Source: Faecalicatena orotica (lineage in GTDB: Bacteria > Bacillota > Clostridia > Lachnospirales > Lachnospiraceae). Taken from it: a DNA stretch of 64,000 bases. The notes below the pieces were generated by a model. The model saw only the letters and a program-made list of their open reading frames with translations. It searched no databases and was not told where the DNA came from. Where the stretch lies: NCBI RefSeq assembly GCF_003149245.1, contig NZ_QGDL01000011.1:80324-144323 (forward strand). The letters run 5' to 3'. Shown piece after piece: positions 38,663-46,470 of the stretch; the stretch's first letter is position 1, and every line of letters begins with the position of its first letter. Position numbers and translations under genes: made by a program.

Positions 38663-40285
38663 TTAAACGCCGTCTGCTGTTCCTGTTCCGTCTGTCGTTT
38701 CATTTGTACCGGCTGCCCCGTCTGCTATTCCGTTTGTATCTGCTGCCCCGTCCGATTCTCCCGTCTGGGAAGCATTTCCGGTGCCGGTCAGCTGCTGGAT
38801 CATATTCATAATCTGGCTTTCGTCCTGTGACAGGATTGCCTGATTCATCTTTTCTGTATCTGCCTCGTTTGCAGAAGCCGTTCCGACCGCAACTGTTTCC
38901 TTTGAAGGCACATACTGGCTGTTATTAATTACATCACGGCTGACTTCTTCGCCATCTACATACACCACTTTCCACAACTGCGCGGACACAGCCGCCTGAG
39001 CCTGGCTTAACGTGTAATAATTGCCAATACTGTCGTCTGTAGCTATAAACCGTTTCCCGTCCGGCAGGTCCGTTCCCGTCGTCTCACTGACAAACTCCAG
39101 CGTCCTTCCGGAATCTCTTGTATCTTTACCGTATATATTAAACGTAATATTACCGTCTGCGAGTACACCTTCGATATAAACTGGTGTCTCCAAATTATTT
39201 TTAAACCTCAGATCCAGTACGTCATCCGCAATCGCCGCGTCCTGCGACGGCTGCACATAGGATACAAGCATGGTATGCGGGGACCGCTGCGTTACTTCCA
39301 GTTCCGAATACAGCACTGCATTATACAGGGTCGTGGATACCTGGCAGATTCCGCCGCCCATTGACTGGACAACTTTATCATCCTCATAAGATGCCGCTTC
39401 GGTAAATCCGTTCTCCTCTGTATAAGGTTCCATTGCCTCATTCGCGGAAAACTCTTCCCCCGGCTTTATAATGGCACCGTTGATATGGTCTGCCCCGCTC
39501 TCTATGTTCTGTGACCTGCCTGAACCATCACTTCCATAATACGTCGTGTAACTTCCGAGAAGGTCCGTCATATCTTTCAGGTCTTTTTTCGTAACCTCCG
39601 GATCCGTATAGGTCAGGGCCGCCTTAATCGTCCCACCTTTGCCATTCCAGTCTGAGCCCAGAAACTTGTTGATACTTTTAACTGTCTTCTTTGTATCCAC
39701 AACTTCCCCCGGCTTCTCTTCTATCACCTTAACATCGTTGCCATCCAGGATTACTCTTGCATTTTCTGGAAGATTCAGCTGATCAGAAAAGGCCGCATTC
39801 AAAACTTTTCCGGCTGCTTTTTCCGATACTTGATAGGACACCTCGAAAACTTTCTCATTCTTATTCTTCTGGGCGCGCTTCAGGATTCTGTAACAGGAAA
39901 GTGCGTTCCCCTTTTTGCCGTAATCAACAGCTTCCTGAATCACGGCGTCCAGACCCTTCACCGTAAAGCCCAGCTCGCCTAAAGTAGTCTCACCTTTTCT
40001 GCCGTCTTCCAGAGACAGCTCCATCTTTTCATCTGCATAAGCAGACAGCTCCTCTTTCACCTTCTCCTTAGCTTTCTTAGCGTTCAGGCCGGATACATCG
40101 GTATTCCCGACAGAAACACCCTGAATAATGATACGCTCGTCAAACTTCCTGATATACCTGTGAAGAAAAAACTGTACACAGAGGATCACTACAAGTGCAC
40201 AGAAAGCCACCTGAATCAAACGGAAAATCGCTTTTGCCTCCGATCTTCGTAATCTTCTCCTGCGTCTTCTTCTTTTGTTCCCCAT
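38663..40285 (-). CDS. VanW-family membrane-anchored cell-envelope protein
   Basis: The 540-residue protein starts with an extremely basic tail (RRRRRRRLRRSEAK), then one membrane helix (about 23-45), putative peptidoglycan-binding repeats and a VanW domain (about 265-395: NGAIIKPGEEFSANEAMEPYTEENGFTEAASY, GGGICQVSTTLYNAVLYSELEV). The end is low-complexity, rich in Gly/Ala/Thr/Asp with repeated ADG and GTN blocks, probably wall-spanning. VanW proteins occur beside glycopeptide-resistance genes, but most, like this one, do not; their role in the wall is unknown. Confidence 0.88.
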   Translation of the reverse strand: MGNKRRRRRRRLRRSEAKAIFRLIQVAFCALVVILCVQFFLHRYIRKFDERIIIQGVSVGNTDVSGLNAKKAKEKVKEELSAYADEKMELSLEDGRKGETTLGELGFTVKGLDAVIQEAVDYGKKGNALSCYRILKRAQKNKNEKVFEVSYQVSEKAAGKVLNAAFSDQLNLPENARVILDGNDVKVIEEKPGEVVDTKKTVKSINKFLGSDWNGKGGTIKAALTYTDPEVTKKDLKDMTDLLGSYTTYYGSDGSGRSQNIESGADHINGAIIKPGEEFSANEAMEPYTEENGFTEAASYEDDKVVQSMGGGICQVSTTLYNAVLYSELEVTQRSPHTMLVSYVQPSQDAAIADDVLDLRFKNNLETPVYIEGVLADGNITFNIYGKDTRDSGRTLEFVSETTGTDLPDGKRFIATDDSIGNYYTLSQAQAAVSAQLWKVVYVDGEEVSRDVINNSQYVPSKETVAVGTASANEADTEKMNQAILSQDESQIMNMIQQLTGTGNASQTGESDGAADTNGIADGAAGTNETTDGTGTADGV

Positions 40286-40327
40286 ACAAATCCCTCAAAT
40301 TTCCTTAGAAACAATCCCGCTTGTCTG

Positions 40328-40432
40328 CTAAACAACCAGATACGGAATTACCATTGTCGCGACCATTGCCAGAATGATAACGATAACAACAATTGATATG
40401 ATCTTTCTCACCTTTTTATTATATATGTTCAT
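40328..40432 (-). CDS. Small single-span membrane protein (34 residues)
   Basis: An ATG at 40432 follows AAGAGGTGG and opens a 34-codon frame: a short basic start (MNIYNKKVRKI) followed by one hydrophobic helix to the C-terminus (IVVIVIILAMVATMVIPYL). The layout is that of tail-anchored Prli42-type small proteins of Firmicutes, where a basic N-terminus and one helix anchor stress-signalling complexes. It lies between nth and the VanW gene (42-base gap), probably co-transcribed. The resemblance to Prli42 is by layout only. Confidence 0.65.
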   Translation of the reverse strand: MNIYNKKVRKIISIVVIVIILAMVATMVIPYLVV

Positions 40433-40492
40433 AAAATCCACCTCTTTTATCCGTCGGGCTGTCTGCCGGCGCTATACATACCGTTAGTTAGG

Positions 40493-41119
40493 TTACATTT
40501 TATACTCTTTGCAATATTTTTGCAAGAAGCATTCCCTGCACTTCGGACTCCTTGCCGTGCAAATGGACCGGCCAAACGTAATGATCTGGATATTATAAAG
40601 AATCCAGTGATCCTTTGGCAGTTCCTTCATCAGGTCCTGCTCCACCTTATCCGGATCATCATTCTTCGTGAGACCGAGCCGTTTGGATATCCGCTTCACA
40701 TGCGTATCCACCACCACACTCGGCTCATGGAAAATATTTCCCCGGATCACATTCGCAGTCTTCCTTCCCACACCTGCAAGAGAAGTCAGATCATCAATGT
40801 CAGACGGTACCTCCCCGCCGAACCGCTCAACCAAAGCCTTTGTGCAGGCGATAATATTCTTCGCCTTATTATGATAGAACCCCGTCGGTTTAATATCCTG
40901 CTCCAGCTCCTTCAAATCCGCATTCGCGAACTTTTCAACAGAATCATATTTGCGGAACAAATCCTTCGTCACAATATTCACCCTCGCATCCGTGCACTGC
41001 GCACTCAGCATCGTAGCAATCAGCAGCTGCCACGGCGTGCTGTGGTTCAGATAACAAACATATTCACGGCCATACTGGTCGTCAAGTATAGAAAGAATCT
41101 CCAAAGTCCTCTTCTTCAT
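40493..41119 (-). CDS. nth: Endonuclease III
   Basis: The 208-residue DNA glycosylase/AP lyase removes oxidised pyrimidines. Helix-hairpin-helix LAGVGRKTANVI contains the catalytic lysine K120, and D138 lies in VVVDTHVKRI. The [4Fe-4S] cluster cysteines are C187, C194, C197 and C203, the same numbering as the E. coli enzyme. Its ribosome site AAGGAGG lies at the edge of repeat copy B (41129-41190). Confidence 0.97.
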   Translation of the reverse strand: MKKRTLEILSILDDQYGREYVCYLNHSTPWQLLIATMLSAQCTDARVNIVTKDLFRKYDSVEKFANADLKELEQDIKPTGFYHNKAKNIIACTKALVERFGGEVPSDIDDLTSLAGVGRKTANVIRGNIFHEPSVVVDTHVKRISKRLGLTKNDDPDKVEQDLMKELPKDHWILYNIQIITFGRSICTARSPKCRECFLQKYCKEYKM

Positions 41120-41128
41120 AACCCCTCC

Positions 41129-41190
41129 TTGGGGACGTAATATTTCTCACTTTTACTACGTCCCAAATTGATCTTAGTGGTGTACCTAAA
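41129..41190 (+). repeat. GGGGACGTA palindromic repeat, copy B
   Basis: TTGGGGACGTA, an 18-base centre, ACGTCCC and AATT are followed by GTGGTGTACCTAA. It contains the last bases and stop codon of the radical SAM gene on one side and touches the nth ribosome site on the other. It is inverted relative to copy C at the far end of the same gene. Confidence 0.8.
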
Positions 41191-42889
41191 CGTAAAAAAT
41201 CTTTGCCTGATTTGTTAGTATATCCCTGTTTTTATAGTCGAACAATAATAGTTTTCCACCTATTTTTTCAAGATGTGTCATCTTCCGCAGCTGACGTTTA
41301 TCATACTGTTCATATCCCTTTAGATACCTGTGTTCGCTTGCCTCTCCGTCATAAAATTCTGATGCTTCTTCTTTTGTAACTGTATCATTACCCGCAAAAC
41401 CGGGCCTGTTTTTCACATTATCCCTTAGATACAAATCCACAGTCAGTGCATTTCTGTAAATTTCCTCCCTGTCGGGATCATATTTAAGAATGAACTGATG
41501 CATAATCTCATAGCGTGTAATCCGGGAATGATTGATCATATGAAGGTTATTCTCCTCATAAAATTGGCTCAGTTTTTCATATATGGAAAAAGCATCTTCG
41601 AATTTTTTCTCCAATTCCTGAAGAGTATTCGAAAACTGCCCGCTGTTATAGTAAACCTCCACCATTTCTTCAATCCCCTTAAGGCGGATAACATCAACAT
41701 AGGGCAGCCATTTTGTTGATAATACTTCAAACGGCGGACGATCCTGATATTGGAGCTCATATTTTTCAACATTCTGATACATAAAGGATCCCTTTAGGAC
41801 CTTCAAAAACCCCAACTGCAGTTGTTCCGGCTTCAAAGAATACACATCATTAAAGGATTTTCGAAAACTGTTGTAATCCTCATAAGGAAGTCCTGCTATC
41901 AGATCTAAATGCTGATGTGTATTCCCTGCTATATGAATTCGATTTACAACCCGCTTTACCTCATCAAACTTCATAACACGGTGGATCTCACGTATCGTAT
42001 CCTGATTGGTCGACTGAACCCCAATTTCAAGCTGGATCAGCCCGGGACGCATCGTCTCAATAAGCCTTAGTTCCTCCTCGTTCAGCAGATCAGCCGCCAC
42101 TTCAAAGTGAAAATTTGTTTTCCCTTTATCGTGCCGTGCAATATAGGACCAAACGGCCATCACATGCTCGTGCCTGCAGTTGAATGTTCTGTCAACAAAC
42201 TTCACCTGTGGAACCTCTGCATCAATGAATACCTGAAGCTCCTTTTTTACAAGCCCCAAATCCCTGAAACGAAGGCATTTATCAATCGAAGACAAACAAT
42301 AACTGCAGGAAAACGGGCATCCCCTGCTGGATTCATAATATATAATCTTATTTTTAAACTTTCCCATATCATTATAAACAAACGGAACCTTACTCAAATC
42401 CATCACCTGACGACTCTGGTTTTCAACAATCTCCGACAGATTTTCATTATTTTTCCACACCCGGAACACAATTCCTTTAATATCATTTAAATTCTTAATT
42501 TTTCCATTATAATAATCAAGAAGTTCATGAAAAGTCTCCTCACCTTCTCCACACATAATTCCATCCACCTGCGGATATGACTTCATAACCTGTCCCGCAT
42601 TAAAAGAAACCTCCGGCCCCCCCAGCCAGATATGCACATGAGGCATTACCTTTTTCACCTCAACAAGCAGCTGATTTACAAAAGTAATATTCCACAAATA
42701 GCAGGAAAAACACAGAATATCCGGAGACTTCTTAAAAATATCGGCCAGAATATCATCCACATCCTGATTAATCGTATATTCGGCGATCTCTACATCCTGC
42801 GTATAACAGGAAGCGTAACTCTTCAAACTATAAACCGCCAGATTAGAATGTATATACTTTGCATTAATTGCTGTCAATAAAACTCTCAT
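41186..42889 (-). CDS. B12-binding-domain radical SAM protein
   Basis: The 567-residue protein has an N-terminal cobalamin-binding-like domain (about 1-130, with LLTAINAKYIHSNLAVYSLKSY and IWLGGPEVSF) and a radical SAM domain with cysteines C191, C195 and C198 (CPFSCSYC). A C-terminal DUF4080-type region follows. The substrate is unknown; relatives are widespread in clostridia. The start at 42889 (MRVLLTAIN) has GGAG upstream; longer frames run into repeat copy C. Its stop codon lies inside repeat copy B, so its 3' end has been set by the repeat. Confidence 0.85.
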   Translation of the reverse strand: MRVLLTAINAKYIHSNLAVYSLKSYASCYTQDVEIAEYTINQDVDDILADIFKKSPDILCFSCYLWNITFVNQLLVEVKKVMPHVHIWLGGPEVSFNAGQVMKSYPQVDGIMCGEGEETFHELLDYYNGKIKNLNDIKGIVFRVWKNNENLSEIVENQSRQVMDLSKVPFVYNDMGKFKNKIIYYESSRGCPFSCSYCLSSIDKCLRFRDLGLVKKELQVFIDAEVPQVKFVDRTFNCRHEHVMAVWSYIARHDKGKTNFHFEVAADLLNEEELRLIETMRPGLIQLEIGVQSTNQDTIREIHRVMKFDEVKRVVNRIHIAGNTHQHLDLIAGLPYEDYNSFRKSFNDVYSLKPEQLQLGFLKVLKGSFMYQNVEKYELQYQDRPPFEVLSTKWLPYVDVIRLKGIEEMVEVYYNSGQFSNTLQELEKKFEDAFSIYEKLSQFYEENNLHMINHSRITRYEIMHQFILKYDPDREEIYRNALTVDLYLRDNVKNRPGFAGNDTVTKEEASEFYDGEASEHRYLKGYEQYDKRQLRKMTHLEKIGGKLLLFDYKNRDILTNQAKIFYV

Positions 42890-42928
42890 AATAAAAATAA
42901 TCTCCATTTTGGTACAGGGCATTTTCCA

Positions 42929-42991
42929 ATTAGGTACACCACTTAACTCAATTGGGGACGTAGTATAACTGAGGTTTACTACGTCCCCAAT
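42929..42991 (-). repeat. GGGGACGTA palindromic repeat, copy C
   Basis: Read on the minus strand it is TTGGGGACGTA, an 18-base centre, TACGTCCCC, AATT, then GTGGTGTACCTAA, matching copy B closely. It lies 40 bases upstream of the radical SAM start. The two copies face each other across the gene. Confidence 0.8.
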
Positions 42992-43056
42992 CAGGTGGTT
43001 TGATTTCTTATTTTACTATAATTTTGCTGTTCAGTAAATAAAAACTCCTCTATCCG

Positions 43057-43085
43057 TTGACATTTTGGCAAAAACAATGTAAAAT
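43057..43085 (+). promoter_or_regulatory. SRP RNA promoter
   Basis: TTGACA (43057-43062) and TAAAAT (43080-43085) have a 17-base spacer with a TG before the -10. The predicted start, about 43092, coincides with the 5' end of the SRP RNA. Confidence 0.8.
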
Positions 43086-43091
43086 TAAGAC

Positions 43092-43358
43092 TCGTGCAGC
43101 CGGGGTGTTAGCGGTACCTTGTACCTGCAATCCGCTATAGCAGGGGTGATATTACGCAGAGGGTGCTGATTTGCAGAGCTGCCCTCGGAAAGTGGCGTTG
43201 AAGACTTGGGTCTCACGCGACGGAAATCTGTGAACCGTGTCAGGTCGGGAACGAAGCAGCACTAAGCAGAACCTTCCGGGTGCCGTGAGGGTGCCTGGGT
43301 TGAGTTAACTACCGAGGTAACGTCTGTGGAGACGCATTCGAAGCGTAATGCACGTAAA
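43092..43358 (+). ncRNA. ffs: Signal recognition particle RNA, large Gram-positive type
   Basis: The ends pair (CGTGCA at 43093-43098 with TGCACG at 43349-43354). The Alu domain is recognisable by GGTGTTAGCGGTACCTTGTACC and CAATCCGCTATAGCAGG, and helix 8 by GTCAGGTCGGGAACGAAGCAGC. The usual GGTCCGGAAGGAAGC is altered by a paired C-to-G and G-to-C swap next to the GGAA loop, keeping the stem. The 270-nt size is that of Bacillus/Clostridium scRNA. It guides membrane proteins together with Ffh. Confidence 0.95.
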
Positions 43359-43380
43359 ATAATTCTGACATTAATTGATA

Positions 43381-43436
43381 TAAGGAGCTTTTGATTGTAC
43401 GAGGGTTTTATACCTCCGGTAATCAAAGGCTCCTTT
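43381..43436 (+). terminator. SRP RNA terminator
   Basis: AAGGAGC...GCTCCTT with TTTGATT/AATCAAA and GAGG/CCTC inner stems makes a long hairpin followed by TTTTTAT. It lies about 30 bases past the RNA and close to the convergent tadA stop, so it may serve both strands. Confidence 0.85.
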
Positions 43437-43443
43437 TTATAGG

Positions 43444-43932
43444 TTATGATTTTTGACGTTCCTTTTGCTTCTTTTGTTTTTCTCTGAGTTCTTTGAAAAA
43501 CTGCTTCATCATTGCACTACATTCCTCTCCGAGTACTCCTGTTGTGAGCTCTGCCTGATGATTGAATTCTTTCATTTCTAGCAGGTTCAATATAGAACCT
43601 GCGCAGCCGGCCTTGGGATTCATGCACCCGACTACTACCCGTTTGATTCTGGCCTGTATAATGGCCCCGGAGCACATCTGGCACGGTTCCAGTGTAACAT
43701 ACATGGTACAGTCCTCGAGACGCCAGTCATTCATTTTCTTACTGGCTTTTTTGATTGCGATCAGCTCCGCGTGGGCGAGTGTGTTCTTATCTGTTGTACG
43801 CCGGTTGTACCCTCTTCCGATTATTTTATCCTGATAGACAATGACACAGCCAATCGGGACTTCCTCCAGTGCATAGGCTTTCTTTGCCTGTTTCATAGCT
43901 TCTTTCATATATTTTTCATCTAAAGTCATCAT
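43444..43932 (-). CDS. tadA: tRNA-specific adenosine deaminase
   Basis: The 162-residue zinc enzyme converts A34 to inosine in tRNA-Arg(ACG). The zinc and catalytic motifs are H54-A-E56 in LAHAELIAI and P-C84-x-x-C87 in LEPCQMCSGA. EEVPIGCVIV and a C-terminal FFKELREKQKK tail are standard. It is convergent with the SRP RNA, a neighbourhood found in many Firmicutes. Confidence 0.95.
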   Translation of the reverse strand: MMTLDEKYMKEAMKQAKKAYALEEVPIGCVIVYQDKIIGRGYNRRTTDKNTLAHAELIAIKKASKKMNDWRLEDCTMYVTLEPCQMCSGAIIQARIKRVVVGCMNPKAGCAGSILNLLEMKEFNHQAELTTGVLGEECSAMMKQFFKELREKQKKQKERQKS

Positions 43933-43949
43933 TTTTCCCAGCTTTCTTC

Positions 43950-44432
43950 CTAATCACCAAAGGCCTTTATATTCCCTTTGTCTGCAGTAATCTCATATTC
44001 AATCTTTGTTCCTTTTCCCCCGACGAGTTTTATACGGTTTTTCCCCTTCATGGCCTTGAAGGTGTCCGTGGATTCATGTTCCATATCCACATCCGCTGTA
44101 AATTCTGCCAGAGTTGTAAGTGAATCATCCGGAGAAATCAATACCAGTTTAGCCTTACCGGCTGAAACTGTGATCTGGTATGTGAGATTCACATCCGTAT
44201 CTTCTGAAGCCGTAAATTCCCAGACAGTGCCCATCCCCTCCATTTTTTCTGCTGATCCTGTAAGATGATTATCACTCATGGATTGTTTGGATTTAACAAG
44301 GTTATATGTATTAAAGTTTTCCACAATCATTTTTTCATTATCATATACTCTTGCCCCATTGTTCAAGCTGCAGCCGGCCACTAATAAAACAGATAAAATT
44401 ATCACAAGTAACATATTTATTTTTTTCCTCAT
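43950..44432 (-). CDS. Putative lipoprotein of unknown function
   Basis: The 160-residue protein has a lysine-start signal and lipobox LLVAGC (cysteine at 21), then a beta-rich domain with WEFTASEDTDVNLTYQITVSAGKAKLVLISPD and GKNRIKLVGGKGTKIEYEI. It is likely exported and membrane-anchored. I do not recognise a family. The GGGAGG site is strong. A 56-bp element shared with 34636-34691 lies about 40 bases upstream and may be its promoter. Confidence 0.75.
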   Translation of the reverse strand: MRKKINMLLVIILSVLLVAGCSLNNGARVYDNEKMIVENFNTYNLVKSKQSMSDNHLTGSAEKMEGMGTVWEFTASEDTDVNLTYQITVSAGKAKLVLISPDDSLTTLAEFTADVDMEHESTDTFKAMKGKNRIKLVGGKGTKIEYEITADKGNIKAFGD

Positions 44433-44471
44433 TCTCTTTTCCTCCCGGACCTTTTTCAGTTATCTGTAATG

Positions 44472-44527
44472 ATTTTATCATAAACACTAAACTCGTGAAA
44501 TACCTCGATAAGTGTAAATAGTATACC
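44472..44527 (-). promoter_or_regulatory. 56-bp repeated promoter-like element, copy 2
   Basis: On the minus strand this has CGAGGTATTT, CACGAGTTTAGTG, TTTATG and ATAAAAT, about 46 of 56 positions shared with 34636-34691. It ends 40 bases before the lipoprotein ATG, the right place for a promoter. No good TTGACA is present, so an activator or alternative sigma factor is possible. Confidence 0.5.
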
Positions 44528-44649
44528 ACAATTGCCCATACCTGACCATTTTTCTAATGATGCTTTCAGAATTTCTTACCAATACTGTTCTTTTTTCCCA
44601 TACCCCTGAATAAATTAGATTGAAAGAAAGACAAGACCAGAGGTGTATC

Positions 44650-45954
44650 ATGAATCCCGGTATCTGTTATTTATATGAATACAAAAATGATCAAAAACTT
44701 AGGAATGTAGGCTTCATGAAGGTCACACCGCACTATCACGCCTGCATTCTGCAAATCAATGTGCGGGGGGTCCCTGTTAAAAATCAGGACTTTGTTTCCC
44801 TGCTTACATTCTATGAAAAAGACTCCGGCATCATTGCCAAACCAGTTGAAAAACTGCCCTGCGGCGATAAAAGTATTTATGCCAGACTGTCCGTGGATGA
44901 ATCTGTATTTCCCGAAGGCAGGACCTTAGCTGATATGGGCGGTTTTTTACTCCAGACGGAGGCAGGACAATATTACGCCGCATTTACTGATAACCTGCCA
45001 TTTAACACAGCCAGCATCCGGCCGTGGGAAGCTGCACCGGAACCGGTTATGGAAGCAGAATCTTTGGGAGGGTGCCCGTGCATCCTTCCAAACGACGAAG
45101 CAGCTGAGGAAACCTCTGTAGTAAACCTTGAAATGTCTTTGGATACAGAGATGGCTGTTGAAAAAGCAGCACCGCATGCCTCGAACTATGAATCTGCTAT
45201 GCAGGATGATTCTACGATACAGCGCAATTATGATACGGATCGGGAAAATACCCCTGAAAACAGGAATAATCACGGAAATGGTAATTATCCAAATTTCGGA
45301 AATTACTTGAATAATGACAGCAATTCAAATCTGGAGAGATTCCCCAGTAATGAAATTGATTTAAACAGAGAAAACTTACTACTCAATGAAAATGATTCTG
45401 TTCAGGAAAACTTACCAGTCATTGAAAATGATTCCGGGCAGGAGCATCTACCCGCAGCTGAAAATAATTCCAGACAGGAGAATCTCCCTGGTAATGGCAA
45501 TATCCCTGATTTGGAGAATGCGCCGGTAAATATTCCATATCCTGCACGTGATTCTGCCCCGCAGCCTGAGTTATTTCCCGTGCCGGAATACATGCCGGAA
45601 AATGCCCCCTCTCCTGAACCGGTATCAGTTCCTGAACCAGAACCGCAGTCCCGCGAAACAGTACACAAGATTCAGCGGTCCGATCTTTCCATGCTCCCGC
45701 GCCGGTGCTGGAATCTGGCTAACAACAGCTTTTTGATGCATGGCTATCACAATTACCACCACCTGCTCCTTGTAGAAGAAGACGGACACTTCTGGCTCGG
45801 CGTTCCGGGAATCTACGCCCCCCGTGAAGCAAGAGCCGCAGAACTTTTCGGTTTCCCACAGTTCACGCAGACTTATACCAGTCAGCTGGACCTCAGCAGT
45901 GATGAGTGTGAGGACAGCGAAAAGTTTGGATACTGGTGCCGTTTCATCCGCTGA
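44650..45954 (+). CDS. Hypothetical protein with Asn/Glu/Pro-rich repeats between two conserved ends
   Basis: The 434-residue protein has three parts. An N-terminal domain (about 1-125: YLYEYKNDQKLRNVGFMKV...) and a C-terminal domain (about 345-434: LPRRCWNLANNSFLMHGYHNYHHLLLVEEDGHFWLGVPG) look folded and conserved. Between them, about 195-335 is low complexity with an 11-15 residue theme NLP-x-x-END-S-x-QE repeated several times, then a Pro/Glu stretch. It has no signal peptide. The start at 44650 follows AGAGGTG. I assign no function; the shape suggests two interaction domains joined by a flexible linker. A hairpin at 45953-45995 covers the stop codon. Confidence 0.75.
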   Translation: MNPGICYLYEYKNDQKLRNVGFMKVTPHYHACILQINVRGVPVKNQDFVSLLTFYEKDSGIIAKPVEKLPCGDKSIYARLSVDESVFPEGRTLADMGGFLLQTEAGQYYAAFTDNLPFNTASIRPWEAAPEPVMEAESLGGCPCILPNDEAAEETSVVNLEMSLDTEMAVEKAAPHASNYESAMQDDSTIQRNYDTDRENTPENRNNHGNGNYPNFGNYLNNDSNSNLERFPSNEIDLNRENLLLNENDSVQENLPVIENDSGQEHLPAAENNSRQENLPGNGNIPDLENAPVNIPYPARDSAPQPELFPVPEYMPENAPSPEPVSVPEPEPQSRETVHKIQRSDLSMLPRRCWNLANNSFLMHGYHNYHHLLLVEEDGHFWLGVPGIYAPREARAAELFGFPQFTQTYTSQLDLSSDECEDSEKFGYWCRFIR

Positions 45955-45995
45955 TGTTACTGTGTCCCCCTTCGGGTGTTCATAGTAACGGCATC
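45953..45995 (+). terminator. GTTACT hairpin at the end of the repeat-protein gene
   Basis: GTTACTGTG pairs with CATAGTAAC (one bulge) and CCC with GGG around TTC. It overlaps the stop codon and lacks a T-run. Its outer arm resembles the GGTTACTGTT stem after aroK. Confidence 0.4.
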
Positions 45996-46018
45996 TGCTT
46001 ATTTAAAGTCGTCTTCTA

Positions 46019-46047
46019 TTGAGTTTTTCAGGTACAGGAGGTATAAT
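46019..46047 (+). promoter_or_regulatory. Promoter of the 98-residue hypothetical gene
   Basis: TTGAGT (46019-46024), 17 bases, TATAAT (46042-46047); the ATG with AGGAGG follows 33 bases later. Confidence 0.7.
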
Positions 46048-46080
46048 TACCATATTATGATAACGGCAGGAGGAAATACA

Positions 46081-46377
46081 ATGAAGATTTATGATTCAGT
46101 AAAAAAGGAAGAAGTTGAAATCTCCGGTACAGAAGATCTGATCCGTCTGATGGAAGAAGGCGGGCGGCAGGTAGACTTGTATTTAAAAGAGAAGAAGTCT
46201 GATGAGGACGGGTATCTTTCATGGGATGTCGAGCACTGGTCCAGTATCGACAAAAAGAGATTTATCCGCTGCTATTCACTGGAAGGCAGAACGTTAAGCG
46301 AATCAACCGGGCATAATATATATGATCTGAAAAATGATTTCAAACCAGAAGAAGCGGAAAAGATTGAACTCAGTTAG
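46081..46377 (+). CDS. Small conserved hypothetical protein
   Basis: The 98-residue acidic protein reads MKIYDSVKKEEVEISGTEDLIRLMEE...; it has no signal, membrane helix or motif that I recognise. The start at 46081 follows AGGAGG at the right distance and a well-spaced promoter, while a longer upstream frame contains that promoter. YLSWDVEHWSSIDKKRFIRCYSLEGRTLSE is its most distinctive part. It is a stand-alone unit ending in a hairpin shared with the convergent MFS gene. Confidence 0.75.
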   Translation: MKIYDSVKKEEVEISGTEDLIRLMEEGGRQVDLYLKEKKSDEDGYLSWDVEHWSSIDKKRFIRCYSLEGRTLSESTGHNIYDLKNDFKPEEAEKIELS

Positions 46378-46431
46378 TTTGCATTATCAAAAAACATTCG
46401 AATTAAGAGGGATACCGCAGTATCTCTTGCA

Positions 46432-46468
46432 GAGCAGGGTATATTATTTCAATATCCCCTGCTCTTTT
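46432..46468. terminator. Bidirectional terminator
   Basis: AGAGCAGGG pairs with CCCTGCTCT and ATATT with AATAT around a 5-base loop; T-rich on the plus strand (TTTTATT). It separates the 98-residue gene (+) from the MFS gene (-). Confidence 0.8.
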
Positions 46469-46470
46469 AT

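Noticed and set aside
38663-40285. VanW as evidence for glycopeptide resistance
   Set aside because: No vanA/B, vanH, vanX or vanRS genes are present, and VanW-domain proteins are common in susceptible clostridia.
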